DNA of 64,000 nucleotides from Pseudomonas frederiksbergensis (GTDB lineage Bacteria > Pseudomonadota > Gammaproteobacteria > Pseudomonadales > Pseudomonadaceae), in the NCBI RefSeq assembly GCF_001952935.1, contig NZ_CP018319.1, positions 1,415,501 to 1,479,500 on the forward strand, written 5' to 3'. The position numbers and the translations under genes are program-made. Under the pieces are notes generated by a model that was not told where the DNA came from, ran no database searches, and worked only from the letters and a program-made list of their open reading frames with translations. Positions 43,343 to 51,402 of the stretch are shown piece after piece. Within the stretch, counting starts at the first letter, position 1, and each line of letters starts with the position of its first letter.

Positions 43343-44788
43343 TTACGAACCGATATAAGAGGTCTTCACCACGGTGTAGAACTCTTGCGCGTAGCGACCT
43401 TGCTCACGTGATCCATAGGATGAACCTTTCCGCCCACCGAATGGAACGTGGTAATCCACGCCCGCCGTCGGCAGGTTGACCATCACCATCCCGGCCTGGG
43501 AGTGGCGCTTGAAGTGGTTGGCGTACTTCAACGACGTGGTGGCGATGCCCGCCGACAGACCGAACTCGGTGTCGTTGGCCATGGCCAGCGCAGCCTCGTA
43601 ATCCGCTACGCGAACCACGTTGGCCACCGGGCCGAAGATCTCTTCGCGGCTGATACGCATCGCCGCTGTGCTGTCGGCAAACAGGGTTGGCGCAAGGTAG
43701 TAGCCTTCGGTGTCGCAGGTCACCAGACCACCGCCGCTGACCAGACGCGCACCCTCGGACTGGCCGATGTCGATGTACTTCAGGTCTTGTTCAAGCTGCG
43801 CTTGCGAGACGACCGGACCGATGTCGGTGCCGGTTTTCAACGCGTGACCGACCTTGATCGACTTCATGCGCTCGGCCACGGCTTCAACGAATTTGTCGTG
43901 AATCCCGGCGGTGACAATGAAGCGGCTCGAAGCAGTGCAACGCTGGCCGGTGGAGTAGAACGCGCTCTGTACTGACAGCTCGACCGCTTGCTTGAGATCG
44001 GCGTCGTCGAGAATGATCTGCGGGTTCTTGCCGCCCATTTCCAACTGAACCTTGGCCTGGCGCGACACGCAGCTGACCGCGATCTGACGACCGACGCCCA
44101 CGGAACCGGTGAAGCTGATGCCGTCGACTTTCGGGCTCTGCACCAGCGCATCGCCCACCACACGACCGCTGCCCATCATCAGGTTGAACACGCCGGCCGG
44201 GAAGCCTGCACGGGAGATGATTTCGGCCAGCGCCCAGGCGCAACCCGGCACCAGATCGGCCGGTTTCAGCACGACGCAGTTGCCATAAGCCAGCGCCGGC
44301 GCGATTTTCCACGCAGGGATCGCGATCGGGAAGTTCCACGGCGTGATCAGACCGACCACACCCAGCGCTTCGCGAGTCACTTCGACGTTCACACCCGGAC
44401 GCACCGACGGCAGATAGTCGCCGGACAGGCGCAGGCATTCGCCGGCGAAGAACTTGAAGATGTTGCCGGCGCGGGTCACCTCGCCGATGGCTTCAGGCAG
44501 TGTCTTGCCCTCTTCCCGGGCCAGCAAGGTGCCGAGCTCTTCGCGACGGGCGAGGATTTCGCTGCCGACTTTATCCAGCGAATCGTGACGAGCCTGAATG
44601 CCCGACGTGGACCAGGCCGGGAACGCGGCGCGAGCGGCGTCGATGGCGGCGTGAACCTGAGTCAGATCAGCCTTGGCGTATTCACCGATGGTGTCGGTCA
44701 ATTCGGAGGGGTTGATGTTGTTGCAGTATTCGCTACCCGCAACCCATTCACCGTTGATGTAGTTATCAAAACGCTTTGCATTTGCCAC
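43343..44788 (-). CDS. 2,5-dioxovalerate (alpha-ketoglutarate semialdehyde) dehydrogenase
   Basis: 481-aa NAD(P)-dependent aldehyde dehydrogenase. The nucleophile cysteine is in STGQRCTASSRF, the base glutamate in VQLEMGGKNPQ and the cofactor loop in FTGSVGVGRQIA. It oxidises the KdgD product to 2-oxoglutarate. The start is GTG with GAGGAG 9 nt upstream. Same family as ycbD/araE-type enzymes of sugar-acid pathways. Confidence 0.92.
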   Translation of the reverse strand: MANAKRFDNYINGEWVAGSEYCNNINPSELTDTIGEYAKADLTQVHAAIDAARAAFPAWSTSGIQARHDSLDKVGSEILARREELGTLLAREEGKTLPEAIGEVTRAGNIFKFFAGECLRLSGDYLPSVRPGVNVEVTREALGVVGLITPWNFPIAIPAWKIAPALAYGNCVVLKPADLVPGCAWALAEIISRAGFPAGVFNLMMGSGRVVGDALVQSPKVDGISFTGSVGVGRQIAVSCVSRQAKVQLEMGGKNPQIILDDADLKQAVELSVQSAFYSTGQRCTASSRFIVTAGIHDKFVEAVAERMKSIKVGHALKTGTDIGPVVSQAQLEQDLKYIDIGQSEGARLVSGGGLVTCDTEGYYLAPTLFADSTAAMRISREEIFGPVANVVRVADYEAALAMANDTEFGLSAGIATTSLKYANHFKRHSQAGMVMVNLPTAGVDYHVPFGGRKGSSYGSREQGRYAQEFYTVVKTSYIGS

Positions 44789-44807
44789 GAGATGTTCTCC
44801 TCACGCA

Positions 44808-44838
44808 AAAGGCCGCTGAATACTCAGCGGCCTTGTTA
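44808..44838 (-). terminator. Stem-loop between kdgD and the dehydrogenase gene
   Basis: GGCCGCTGA and TCAGCGGCC pair around ATAC/GTAT; on the minus strand the stem is followed by TTTT then GCG. It sits 11 bp after the kdgD stop and before the next gene's ribosome site. With only four T residues it is probably a partial terminator that would make kdgD the most abundant message. Confidence 0.6.
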
Positions 44839-44848
44839 ATCGGGTGTG

Positions 44849-45760
44849 TTACTGCGCACCTTGCTTGTCGATCAGCGCAGCCAGAGCTTCGTACTCTTCT
44901 GGCAGCAGATCGGTCAGCGGTGCACGCACAGGACCTGCGTCATAGCCGACAATTTTTGCCCCGGCCTTGACGATGCTCACCGCGTAGCCGGCTTTGCGGT
45001 TACGGATGTCCAGGTATGGCAGGAAGAAGTCGTCGATGATCTTGCCGACGGTGGCGTGATCTTCGCGGGCGATGGCGTGGTAGAAATCCATCGCGGTTTT
45101 CGGGATGAAGTTGAACACCGCCGAGGAGTAAACCGGTACGCCCAGTGCCTTGTAGGCTGCGGCGTAGACTTCGGCGGTCGGCAAACCGCCCAGGTAGCTG
45201 AAGCGATCACCGAGGCGGCGACGGATCGACACCATCAACTCGATATCGCCCAGGCCATCCTTGTAGCCGATCAGGTTCGGGCAGCGCTCGGCCAGACGTT
45301 CCAGCAACGGCGCGGTCAGGCGGCAGACGTTACGGTTGTAAACCACCACGCCGATTTTCACCGATTTGCACACGGCTTCAACGTGGGCGGCAACGCCGTC
45401 CTGGCTTGCTTCGGTCAGGTAGTGCGGCAGCAGCAGCAGGCCTTTGGCGCCCAGACGCTCGGCTTCCTGTGCGTATTCGATGGCTTGACGAGTCGAACCG
45501 CCAACGCCGGCCAGAATCGGCACGCTGGTTTCGCAGGTGTCGACGGCGGTCTTGATGATTTCCGAATATTCGCTGGCCGCCAGAGAGAAGAACTCACCGG
45601 TGCCGCCCGCGGCGAACAATGCCGAGGCGCCGTATGGGGCCAGCCATTCGAGACGTTTGATGTAGCCCGCGCGATGGAAGTCGCCCTGAGCATTGAAATC
45701 GGTAACCGGGAAAGACAGCAGACCGGAAGAGAGGATGGACTTCAGTTCTTGTGGATTCAT
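44849..45760 (-). CDS. kdgD: 5-dehydro-4-deoxyglucarate dehydratase
   Basis: 303-aa DapA-superfamily TIM barrel that dehydrates and decarboxylates 5-dehydro-4-deoxyglucarate to 2,5-dioxovalerate. The Schiff-base lysine is in [14 protein letters not shown], and the [12 protein letters not shown] loop binds the carboxylate. The ATG at 45760 matches the family start MNPQELKS; a longer frame begins inside the upstream palindrome. First gene of the operon. Confidence 0.93.
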   Translation of the reverse strand: MNPQELKSILSSGLLSFPVTDFNAQGDFHRAGYIKRLEWLAPYGASALFAAGGTGEFFSLAASEYSEIIKTAVDTCETSVPILAGVGGSTRQAIEYAQEAERLGAKGLLLLPHYLTEASQDGVAAHVEAVCKSVKIGVVVYNRNVCRLTAPLLERLAERCPNLIGYKDGLGDIELMVSIRRRLGDRFSYLGGLPTAEVYAAAYKALGVPVYSSAVFNFIPKTAMDFYHAIAREDHATVGKIIDDFFLPYLDIRNRKAGYAVSIVKAGAKIVGYDAGPVRAPLTDLLPEEYEALAALIDKQGAQ

Positions 45761-45817
45761 TATTCGAACACCCTGGATAGCGACGTATGTGTGTGAGAAA
45801 CCGTTCAGCCTTCGCCG

Positions 45818-45841
45818 AAGTTGTAGGTCATCGTACAACTT
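45818..45841 (-). promoter_or_regulatory. GntR-type operator upstream of kdgD
   Basis: Perfect palindrome AAGTTGTA (45818-45825) and TACAACTT (45834-45841) with an 8-bp centre, 58 bp upstream of the kdgD ATG. Read on the minus strand it contains GTTGTACGATGACC, which matches GTTGTACGATCACC in front of the gntR gene at 49521 with one difference. This supports one regulator for both. Confidence 0.7.
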
Positions 45842-45904
45842 AAATAATTACCGTCAACTGCATTTCATCGCCAACCACAAAATTTGAGTCGGAAAGGTAT
45901 TTTC

Positions 45905-45956
45905 TTGACGTAGGAAATTTCTCACCTATGATCCAGATGACTGTATATGCATACAG
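45905..45956 (+). promoter_or_regulatory. Strong promoter with LexA (SOS) box
   Basis: TTGACG at 45905-45910, 16-bp spacer, TATGAT at 45927-45932, then CTGTATATGCATACAG at 45941-45956. The last fits the LexA consensus CTGTATATATATACAG at 14 of 16 positions and sits inside a perfect 10+4+10 palindrome (ATGACTGTAT...ATACAGTCAT, 45938-45961). The operator overlaps the expected transcription start, an ideal position for repression. Confidence 0.8.
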
Positions 45957-45997
45957 TCATATTTTGATCGTACCGACGACATATCAAGGAGATAGAA

Positions 45998-47314
45998 ATG
46001 TCAGGTCTACACGCACAACAGAAAGGAAAACCGAAACAGGTCATTGCCGAACTGGATGATCTTTTTACCGAACATGGCATCTCTCTCATCGGGGATAACC
46101 AGCACCTGGTCTTGCAGATTGCTGATCATCACAACTCTGCGCCTGCCCTTCCCGCACCTCTGCCCACAGCCTCCGGCAATGCCCTGAAAGGCAGGCCACA
46201 GCTAAGGTTCGAGGGTGGCGAACACACCGCCATCGGCGACAGTACGCTGCTGCGTTTCATCAAGGACGCACCGGCGATCCCCGCTTCGCAGGTGGAACTG
46301 CATCTACCCAATGGGCTGGCGCTGACCTATGGCCAGGTCATTGCGCTGGGGGGTGATTTCTATGGCATTCCCGATCAACCGATCAGCGAAGGCGCGACGG
46401 CCGCCGACCGAATCCAGCGCTTTTCTAACGCCTTTAACTCGCTGGCCGTGCTGCCGGCTTCTAACGCTGAGGCCAAGTTGATCCTCGCCGTGATGCAAAA
46501 GGAAATCGCCGCGATCAAGCAAGCGATCAAAGACGGAAAACAACCCCACGAGGCCTATGACGCCCTCGGTGATACGTTGTCGGAAGAGTGGAACAAGATT
46601 ACCGGCGGCGGCAGTTTCGTCTCGGCGCTGTTCCCGTTGGGGCGTTATCTGAAACTGGCCGCCAACAATGCTGACCACTTTGCCGAATGGGCATTGGCGG
46701 CCTACATCGCCGGGCACACCGCAGCGGTGCAACAAGCGGTGCGGGCCCACGCCAGCGGCGATGAAAAGCAGCTGGAACTGGCCTATGCGATGAACGCTTT
46801 TGCCGATCACTACCTGACCGACCTCTTTTCCGCCGGCCACCTGCGCGTGCCGCGCAAACAATTGGCGGCGGTGGTCACACCGAGCGATCTGGGTTCGTTG
46901 ATCACGCGATTCATGCACGACGAAGACAGCAAATTCGGCCTCAACGTGCGCAATGGCAACGGCGATCAATGGCGTGCGTATGGGGACAAGCGCTACTTCG
47001 ACGCGATCGACAGCGCCAATCGCGCCCAGGTGAATCAGGCGGTGCAGCTGTCTGCGGATGAAGTGTTCGCGGCTTATCTCAGCGGAATCGCTCCGTCGGC
47101 CACCCATTTCGGCGCCTTGAAAAAGCTGCCTGATCTGCAAGCCGTACTGGACCTGGCGTCCAACTTCTCGCCGCTGTTCAGGGTCGAGGGCAACAAGGTG
47201 CTGCGACGCAAGGACGTCAACAACCTGAACGACACCGCCACCGTGGATGACTGGTGGGGCTGGAGCACTTACTTGCTGCTCAAGGATTACCAACCCACTG
47301 GCAACGTTGCCTGA
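45998..47314 (+). CDS. Predicted zinc phospholipase C/P1 nuclease-like protein
   Basis: 438-aa protein without a signal peptide. The helical core (about 220-300) has HFAEWALAAYIAGHTAAVQQA and then NAFADHYLTDLFSAGHLRVPR; the D/H-x3-D-x5-H spacing and the GHxRxPR ending resemble zinc-dependent phospholipases C of the Legionella PlcA/P. fluorescens PC-PLC type (P1-nuclease superfamily). This is recognised from memory, not by search. AAGGAG is 6 nt before the ATG. A LexA box in the promoter predicts DNA-damage induction. A 65-aa gene follows 11 bp later. Confidence 0.7.
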   Translation: MSGLHAQQKGKPKQVIAELDDLFTEHGISLIGDNQHLVLQIADHHNSAPALPAPLPTASGNALKGRPQLRFEGGEHTAIGDSTLLRFIKDAPAIPASQVELHLPNGLALTYGQVIALGGDFYGIPDQPISEGATAADRIQRFSNAFNSLAVLPASNAEAKLILAVMQKEIAAIKQAIKDGKQPHEAYDALGDTLSEEWNKITGGGSFVSALFPLGRYLKLAANNADHFAEWALAAYIAGHTAAVQQAVRAHASGDEKQLELAYAMNAFADHYLTDLFSAGHLRVPRKQLAAVVTPSDLGSLITRFMHDEDSKFGLNVRNGNGDQWRAYGDKRYFDAIDSANRAQVNQAVQLSADEVFAAYLSGIAPSATHFGALKKLPDLQAVLDLASNFSPLFRVEGNKVLRRKDVNNLNDTATVDDWWGWSTYLLLKDYQPTGNVA

Positions 47315-47325
47315 TAAGGAGATCG

Positions 47326-47523
47326 ATGATGACTATCAAATTGAAACTGGAACTGGCTTCGGGGCAATCGCTGAAGGGAGCGCCGTTGGAGTTGTTGGCC
47401 AAGGGAATGCCGATTGCTCGGGCGGTGGTGGATGAGCATGGGCATGTGGTGTTCGATGCCAAGGCTGGGGTGGCTGGATTGGCGGTGAGGGTGGACCGTT
47501 CGATCCTGCGTTCAGTCTGTTAA
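47326..47523 (+). CDS. Small protein paired with the SOS-controlled gene
   Basis: 65 aa (or 64 from the second ATG, which has better spacing from AAGGAG). The sequence looks like a half Ig/carboxypeptidase-regulatory beta domain: GAPLELLAKGMPIARAVVDE then GHVVFDAKAGVAGLAVRVD. No signal peptide. It is 11 bp after the phospholipase-like gene with its own ribosome site, so it is almost certainly cotranscribed. Function unknown; an accessory, chaperone or immunity role is speculation. Confidence 0.65.
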   Translation: MMTIKLKLELASGQSLKGAPLELLAKGMPIARAVVDEHGHVVFDAKAGVAGLAVRVDRSILRSVC

Positions 47524-47545
47524 TTCAGCATCAAGGCTGACGGCC

Positions 47546-47625
47546 CTGTCGCGAGCAGGCTAGCTCCCACATTTGATCGTGTGTGCACTGTAGATCCCCT
47601 GTGGGAGCCTGCTCCGGGCGGCGTT
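47546..47625. repeat. Degenerate REP doublet
   Basis: Left copy 47546-47571 (GCGAGCAGGCTAGCTCCCAC); right copy starts GTGGGAGCCTGCTCC at 47600 and runs into GGGCGGCGTTCCGACGA. The same GGGCGGCGTTCCGACGA tail occurs inverted at about 49628-49645, so it is a recurring variant. Confidence 0.7.
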
Positions 47626-47763
47626 CCGACGAGGCATTTTTCGGGCGCAGCGGAAGGTGTAGAGAGACACTGACCGTTCATCGAAACTGGTATTTCTTAC
47701 AGTTTTGAGTAATCGCTGAAAGACGCTAAATCGGTTACTCCATTACTGCTCGGGTGAACGTCC

Positions 47764-47973
47764 ATGAGAACAAAACACCGCTTTACATTTCCGGCCGAAA
47801 CTAATGATGTCGCTCTAGAGATGCCCATGGAGTTTGACCTCCATGTGAACGTCGGAGACTTCGTTGAATTTGAAATGATTCCCGGAAAGGATTGGGTGAT
47901 CACCCGCAAAAAATTCAAAGTGTTGATTGATAACACAGTCGAGTACGTCGACTACGCAACGGCCCCGGCGTGA
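47764..47973 (+). CDS. Small hypothetical protein
   Basis: 69 aa, AT-richer than its neighbours. The body PMEFDLHVNVGDFVEFEMIP reads like a small beta-barrel. No strong ribosome site; a possible promoter is TTGAGT (47705) and TAAATC (47727) with a 16-bp spacer. I do not recognise a characterised family. Function unknown. Confidence 0.55.
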   Translation: MRTKHRFTFPAETNDVALEMPMEFDLHVNVGDFVEFEMIPGKDWVITRKKFKVLIDNTVEYVDYATAPA

Positions 47974-48000
47974 TATCTGAAAACACCTGCCCCCGCAGTT

Positions 48001-48150
48001 CCTGAGCCCTGCTGCGGCACTTGCGAGGAAGGCGTGGTGCGTCGATGGGTTTTCCATGATGAACGTCTTTCTCGAAAGTTGCGGCTGAAACCGCAAAAGG
48101 CTCAACACAGTTGCACGATCACCGTCGGCGAACATCAGTCCCTGTGGGAG
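48001..48150 (-). pseudogene. Truncated, frameshifted 5' copy of the GntR regulator
   Basis: About 150 bp that align with 49410-49567, the first 19 codons and upstream region of the intact regulator. The start codon region (MENPSTH in place of MEKPIDA) is kept but one base is missing after codon 3, and homology fades before 48001. The upstream half-site (GTTGCACGATCACC at 48110-48123) is also conserved. It is a decayed partial duplication, in the same orientation as the intact gene. Confidence 0.8.
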
Positions 48151-48167
48151 CGAGCCTGCTCGCGATG
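48142..48167. repeat. Single REP copy
   Basis: One GTGGGAGCGAGCCTGCTCGCGA copy without a nearby inverted partner, directly after the duplicated regulator fragment. Confidence 0.8.
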
Positions 48168-48220
48168 GCAATCTATCAGCCAACAAATTACTCAGCCCAT
48201 TTCACCCACCACTCGTCGGC

Positions 48221-48238
48221 ACTGTCATTTGTGACAGT
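48221..48238 (+). promoter_or_regulatory. las/rhl-box-like palindrome, copy 1
   Basis: ACTGTCATTTGTGACAGT: perfect 7-bp arms, 4-bp centre, and the CT-N12-AG pattern of LuxR-type (las/rhl) boxes. It lies 121 bp upstream of the small Ig-like gene at 48360 and is followed by AGCC, as in the copy at 51576. Confidence 0.65.
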
Positions 48239-48359
48239 AGCCAAAAGACTGTCGCTGCGGCCTAAATGTTTTCGGGGTCAACAGACCGGCTCCGCCAACG
48301 CAGCGCTGCATTCGCGCCTATTCAAACGGTTTGATAAAACGTTAAAAGGATTTTTGATC

Positions 48360-48713
48360 ATGACAGCACAACAGAAAGCCCTCGCAGCACCGGCACTTAA
48401 AGAAGCCGTCGAAGGAGTGCTCTACGTTCATAACCTGATTGACGCGGCACATGGTGAGGTGGGGCCATATCCGTATGCAGCAGCAGGCGACAAGGTTGAA
48501 TTCACTGTACAAACTTCAACCGACAATACTTGGGTCTACTCGATCATAGTGACGCCAGGCTCGGTGGGAAAACCCATCACCTTCGCTATTCCAAAAGAAA
48601 CTTTTGCGAAGGGTTTGGTTCCAGACGCCACTGCTAAACTGCGATACAGCGTAACCACTGACTCTGGTAATCCGGCTGTCTCTGTTGATCTCGTTGTTCA
48701 ACTGAAACCATAA
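48360..48713 (+). CDS. Single Ig-like beta-sandwich domain protein
   Basis: 117 aa, no signal peptide. The block GDKVEFTVQ, later ITFAIPKETFAKGL, then AKLRYSVTTDSGNPAVSVDL and a final VVQL match one repeat of the Ig-like (Big-type) domains found in long pseudomonad surface or insecticidal-type proteins, here standing alone. AAGGA is 9 nt before the ATG. It ends tail-to-tail with the gntR gene, 7 bp between stops, and is lower in GC than the core genes. Paralogous in layout to the gene at 51704. Function unknown. Confidence 0.75.
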   Translation: MTAQQKALAAPALKEAVEGVLYVHNLIDAAHGEVGPYPYAAAGDKVEFTVQTSTDNTWVYSIIVTPGSVGKPITFAIPKETFAKGLVPDATAKLRYSVTTDSGNPAVSVDLVVQLKP

Positions 48714-48720
48714 ACCGCAA

Positions 48721-49467
48721 TCAGCGCTGCGCCTCTGCCTCTTCATGAGCATGGCGCAGCCGCTCGCGACTATTCGTCAGATGCAACCGCATCGCCGCCC
48801 GCGCCGCATCCGAATCCTGACGCGCAATCGCATCGTAAATTTCTTCGTGCTCACGACTCAGGCGATTCATGTAGTGCTGCTGGTCGTCATGGGCCAGGCG
48901 TGCCGAGTTCAGGCGTGTACGCGGAATGATGCTGGTACCCAGGTGGGTCATGATGTCGGTGAAGTAGCGGTTGCCCGTCGCCAGGGCGATTTGCAGGTGG
49001 AACTGGAAGTCGGACGCCACGGCATCGCTGGCATGGGAAACACTTTCATTCAACGCATCCAGCGCAGCTCGCATCAAGGCCAGCTGCTCGGGGCTGCGGC
49101 GCTGTGCGGCGAGGCCCGCGGATTCCACTTCAAGGCTGATGCGCAGTTCCAGAATCGCCAGCACATCCCGCAGCGTGACCACGGTCGCCGGGTCGATACG
49201 GAAACCGCTCGGGCTTGGGGTATCGAGCACGAAAGTGCCGATGCCGTGGCGGGTTTCAACCTGGCCGGCCGCCTGCAAACGGGAAATCGCTTCGCGCACC
49301 ACGGTGCGGCTGACGCCATGGGCATCCATGATCGCCGACTCGGTGGGCAATTTGTCGCCACGCTTGAGGTGACCGTCGCGGATCTGCTCGGACAGCACCG
49401 TCACCAGCTCCTGAGCGAGGCTGCGGCGCTTGCGAGGGAGGCGGGGTGCGTCGATCGGCTTTTCCAT
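48721..49467 (-). CDS. GntR/FCD family transcriptional regulator
   Basis: 248-aa FadR-subfamily regulator: winged HTH (about 14-85, LPTESAIMDAHGVSRTVVREAISRL) and an all-helical FCD effector domain (about 95-235) with the Asp/His metal pattern (DFQFHLQIALATGN). Probable regulator of the galactarate operon, since a half-site upstream of this gene matches the palindrome before kdgD. The ATG at 49467 is conserved in the decayed copy at 48052; an alternative ATG 13 or 14 codons upstream is not. Confidence 0.88.
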   Translation of the reverse strand: MEKPIDAPRLPRKRRSLAQELVTVLSEQIRDGHLKRGDKLPTESAIMDAHGVSRTVVREAISRLQAAGQVETRHGIGTFVLDTPSPSGFRIDPATVVTLRDVLAILELRISLEVESAGLAAQRRSPEQLALMRAALDALNESVSHASDAVASDFQFHLQIALATGNRYFTDIMTHLGTSIIPRTRLNSARLAHDDQQHYMNRLSREHEEIYDAIARQDSDAARAAMRLHLTNSRERLRHAHEEAEAQR

Positions 49468-49520
49468 GGTGAACGTCTTTCTCGAAAGTTGCGGCTGAAA
49501 CCGCATCATAGCTCAACGCG

Positions 49521-49534
49521 GTTGTACGATCACC
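49521..49534 (-). promoter_or_regulatory. Candidate autoregulatory half-site of the GntR regulator
   Basis: GTTGTACGATCACC, 54 bp upstream of the regulator ATG, matches the minus-strand half of the kdgD operator except at one base. The second arm is degenerate (GTCGGG). It is present as well in the truncated copy at 48110. Confidence 0.5.
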
Positions 49535-49557
49535 GTCGGGGTGAACACCATTCCCCT

Positions 49558-49663
49558 TGTGGGAGCGGGCTTGCTCGCGAAGGCGGGGTGTCGGACACCA
49601 TCAATGCTAGATGTCAGACCGCTTTCGTCGGAACGCCGCCCGGACCAAGCCCGCTCCCACAGG
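49558..49663. repeat. Variant REP doublet
   Basis: Left copy GTGGGAGCGGGCTTGCTCGCGA at 49559-49580. The right arm is GTCGGAACGCCGCCCGGACC then AAGCCCGCTCCCACA (49628-49663), i.e. the CTCGCGA half is replaced by a second recurring core that also occurs at 47613. Confidence 0.75.
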
Positions 49664-49674
49664 GTTGTTGGTAT

Positions 49675-51402
49675 TCAGGCGGTCACGGTCTGGTCCACCA
49701 AATGGCCATTCTCGATACGCACATGGCGTGGATGGAAGCGCTTCAGGCTGCTGCGGTGCCCGACGCTGACGATGCTCAATCCCGGAATCTCATCGATCAA
49801 GGTCTGATACAGCGACGCTTCGTCCTCCTCGTCCATCGCCGAGGTCGCTTCGTCCATGTACAGCCATTGCGGCGCGTAAAGCAGCGCACGAGCGAAGGCC
49901 AGACGTTGCTGCTCACCCGGCGACAACATGCGCTGCCAGTGATTGGCTTCGTCCAGACGGGCAACGAGGTGCGGCAAACGGCACGCCTCCAGCACATGAA
50001 CGTAGCGTTCCTGCGGATACGTATCGCCAGCCTGTGGATAACTCAACGCCTCGCGCAGCGTGCCAATCGGCAGATACGGTTTTTGCGGCAGGAACAGATA
50101 ACGCCCCGTCGGCAGACGAATGCTGCCATGGCCAGCCGGCCACAGATGCCCCATCGCCCGCAGCAAGGTCGACTTGCCGCTGCCGGAACGGCCACTGAGC
50201 ATGACCCGCTCGCCCTCCTCCACGGTCATCTCGGCGTTGGTCAGCAGGTGACGACCATCCGCCAGATCGAGGCCGAGGTTGTGCACCTTCAAAGCCGAGC
50301 CCGAATTCTGCACATCAATCGTCGGTGCGCGATTTTCGTTGTCAGTCATGGCCTGGCGGAAACTCAGCAGACGATCACAGGTAGCCCGCCATTCGGCGAG
50401 GTCCTGGTACGCCGTAATGAACCAGCTGAAGTTGTCCTGGACGTTAGCGAACGCCGAGTTGATTTGCATCAGCTCACCCAGCTCGATCTTGCCAGCGAAG
50501 TAACGCGGTGAGGCGACGATGAACGGGAAGATGACGGCAATCTGCTCATAACCGGAAGTAAAGAAGGTCAGACGCTTGGACACCTTCATGATGTCCCAGA
50601 AGTTGTGCCAGACCATTCCAAAACGGCTGCTCAAGCGACGATTTTCATTCGGCTCGCCGTTGTACAGCGCAATGCTTTCGGCATTCTCGCGAACCCGCAC
50701 CATCGAGAAACGCAGGTCGGCTTCGAAGCGTTGCTGGTTATTGTTGAGGCCGATCAGGCGACGGCCAATCAAATGCGCCAGCCAACTGGCGACGGCGGCG
50801 TAGACCAGCGCGCACCAGAACATGTAACCGGGAATCGTGAAACCAAATACTTCGATACTGCCGGACACGCCCCACAGAATGATCGAGAACGAGACGAGGC
50901 TGACGATGTTGCGGATCAAACCAAGGCCCAGGAGCAAGGTGTTGGTGGTGAATTTATTGAGGTCTTCGGAAATGCGCTGGTCCGGGTTATCGGTGTAACC
51001 GCCCTGCTCCAGCTGGTAGTAATTCTTGTTGTCGAGCCAGCGGGTGAAGTGCTTCTCGGTGAGCCAGGCCCGCCAGCGGATGGTGAGCATCTGGGTCAGG
51101 TAGAGCCGATACACCGCGCCAAGAACCGCCACCGCCGCAATGCCGCAGAAATACAGGATCAACTGCCAGAACGCAGCATCGTCCTTCCTTTGCAGGGCAT
51201 TGTAAAAATCCTTGTACCAGCTGTTGACCCACACCGAAATCGCCACGCTGAACAACGACAGCGCGATCACGGCGATCAGCAACGTCCAGGCCTTGCCCTT
51301 CTCTTCGCTGCGCCAGTAAGGCGTAGTCATTGCCCAGACTTTGCGAAAAAACTGCCCGCGCACAGCATCGTTGACCGCGGAATATTCAGCGTTCTGATTC
51401 AT
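49675..51402 (-). CDS. SbmA/YddA-type ABC transporter (permease-ATPase fusion)
   Basis: 575-aa protein with an N-terminal membrane domain of about six helices (residues 40-320, related to SbmA/BacA) and a C-terminal ABC domain: Walker [11 protein letters not shown], signature LSPGEQQRLAFARALL, Walker B WLYMDEATSAMDEED. Similar to YddA/ABCD-type exporters linked to peptides, cobalamin or long acyl-CoA handling. Substrate unknown. It is divergent from the small gene at 51704. Confidence 0.87.
   Translation of the reverse strand: MNQNAEYSAVNDAVRGQFFRKVWAMTTPYWRSEEKGKAWTLLIAVIALSLFSVAISVWVNSWYKDFYNALQRKDDAAFWQLILYFCGIAAVAVLGAVYRLYLTQMLTIRWRAWLTEKHFTRWLDNKNYYQLEQGGYTDNPDQRISEDLNKFTTNTLLLGLGLIRNIVSLVSFSIILWGVSGSIEVFGFTIPGYMFWCALVYAAVASWLAHLIGRRLIGLNNNQQRFEADLRFSMVRVRENAESIALYNGEPNENRRLSSRFGMVWHNFWDIMKVSKRLTFFTSGYEQIAVIFPFIVASPRYFAGKIELGELMQINSAFANVQDNFSWFITAYQDLAEWRATCDRLLSFRQAMTDNENRAPTIDVQNSGSALKVHNLGLDLADGRHLLTNAEMTVEEGERVMLSGRSGSGKSTLLRAMGHLWPAGHGSIRLPTGRYLFLPQKPYLPIGTLREALSYPQAGDTYPQERYVHVLEACRLPHLVARLDEANHWQRMLSPGEQQRLAFARALLYAPQWLYMDEATSAMDEEDEASLYQTLIDEIPGLSIVSVGHRSSLKRFHPRHVRIENGHLVDQTVTA

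Noticed and set aside
47815..48186. 123-aa minus-strand frame over the duplicated regulator start
   Set aside because: It reads from REP sequence through the frameshifted regulator fragment and then antisense to the 47764 gene; not a functional gene.
48221..48238. Palindrome considered as a LexA box
   Set aside because: The centre CTGTCATTTGTGACAG lacks the alternating TATATATA core; CT-N12-AG with GTCA/TGAC arms fits LuxR-type sites better.
48360..48713. AidA/PixA inclusion-body family for the small proteins
   Set aside because: Length is too short and the family's conserved opening and mid-protein motifs are absent; the strand pattern fits a single Ig-like repeat.
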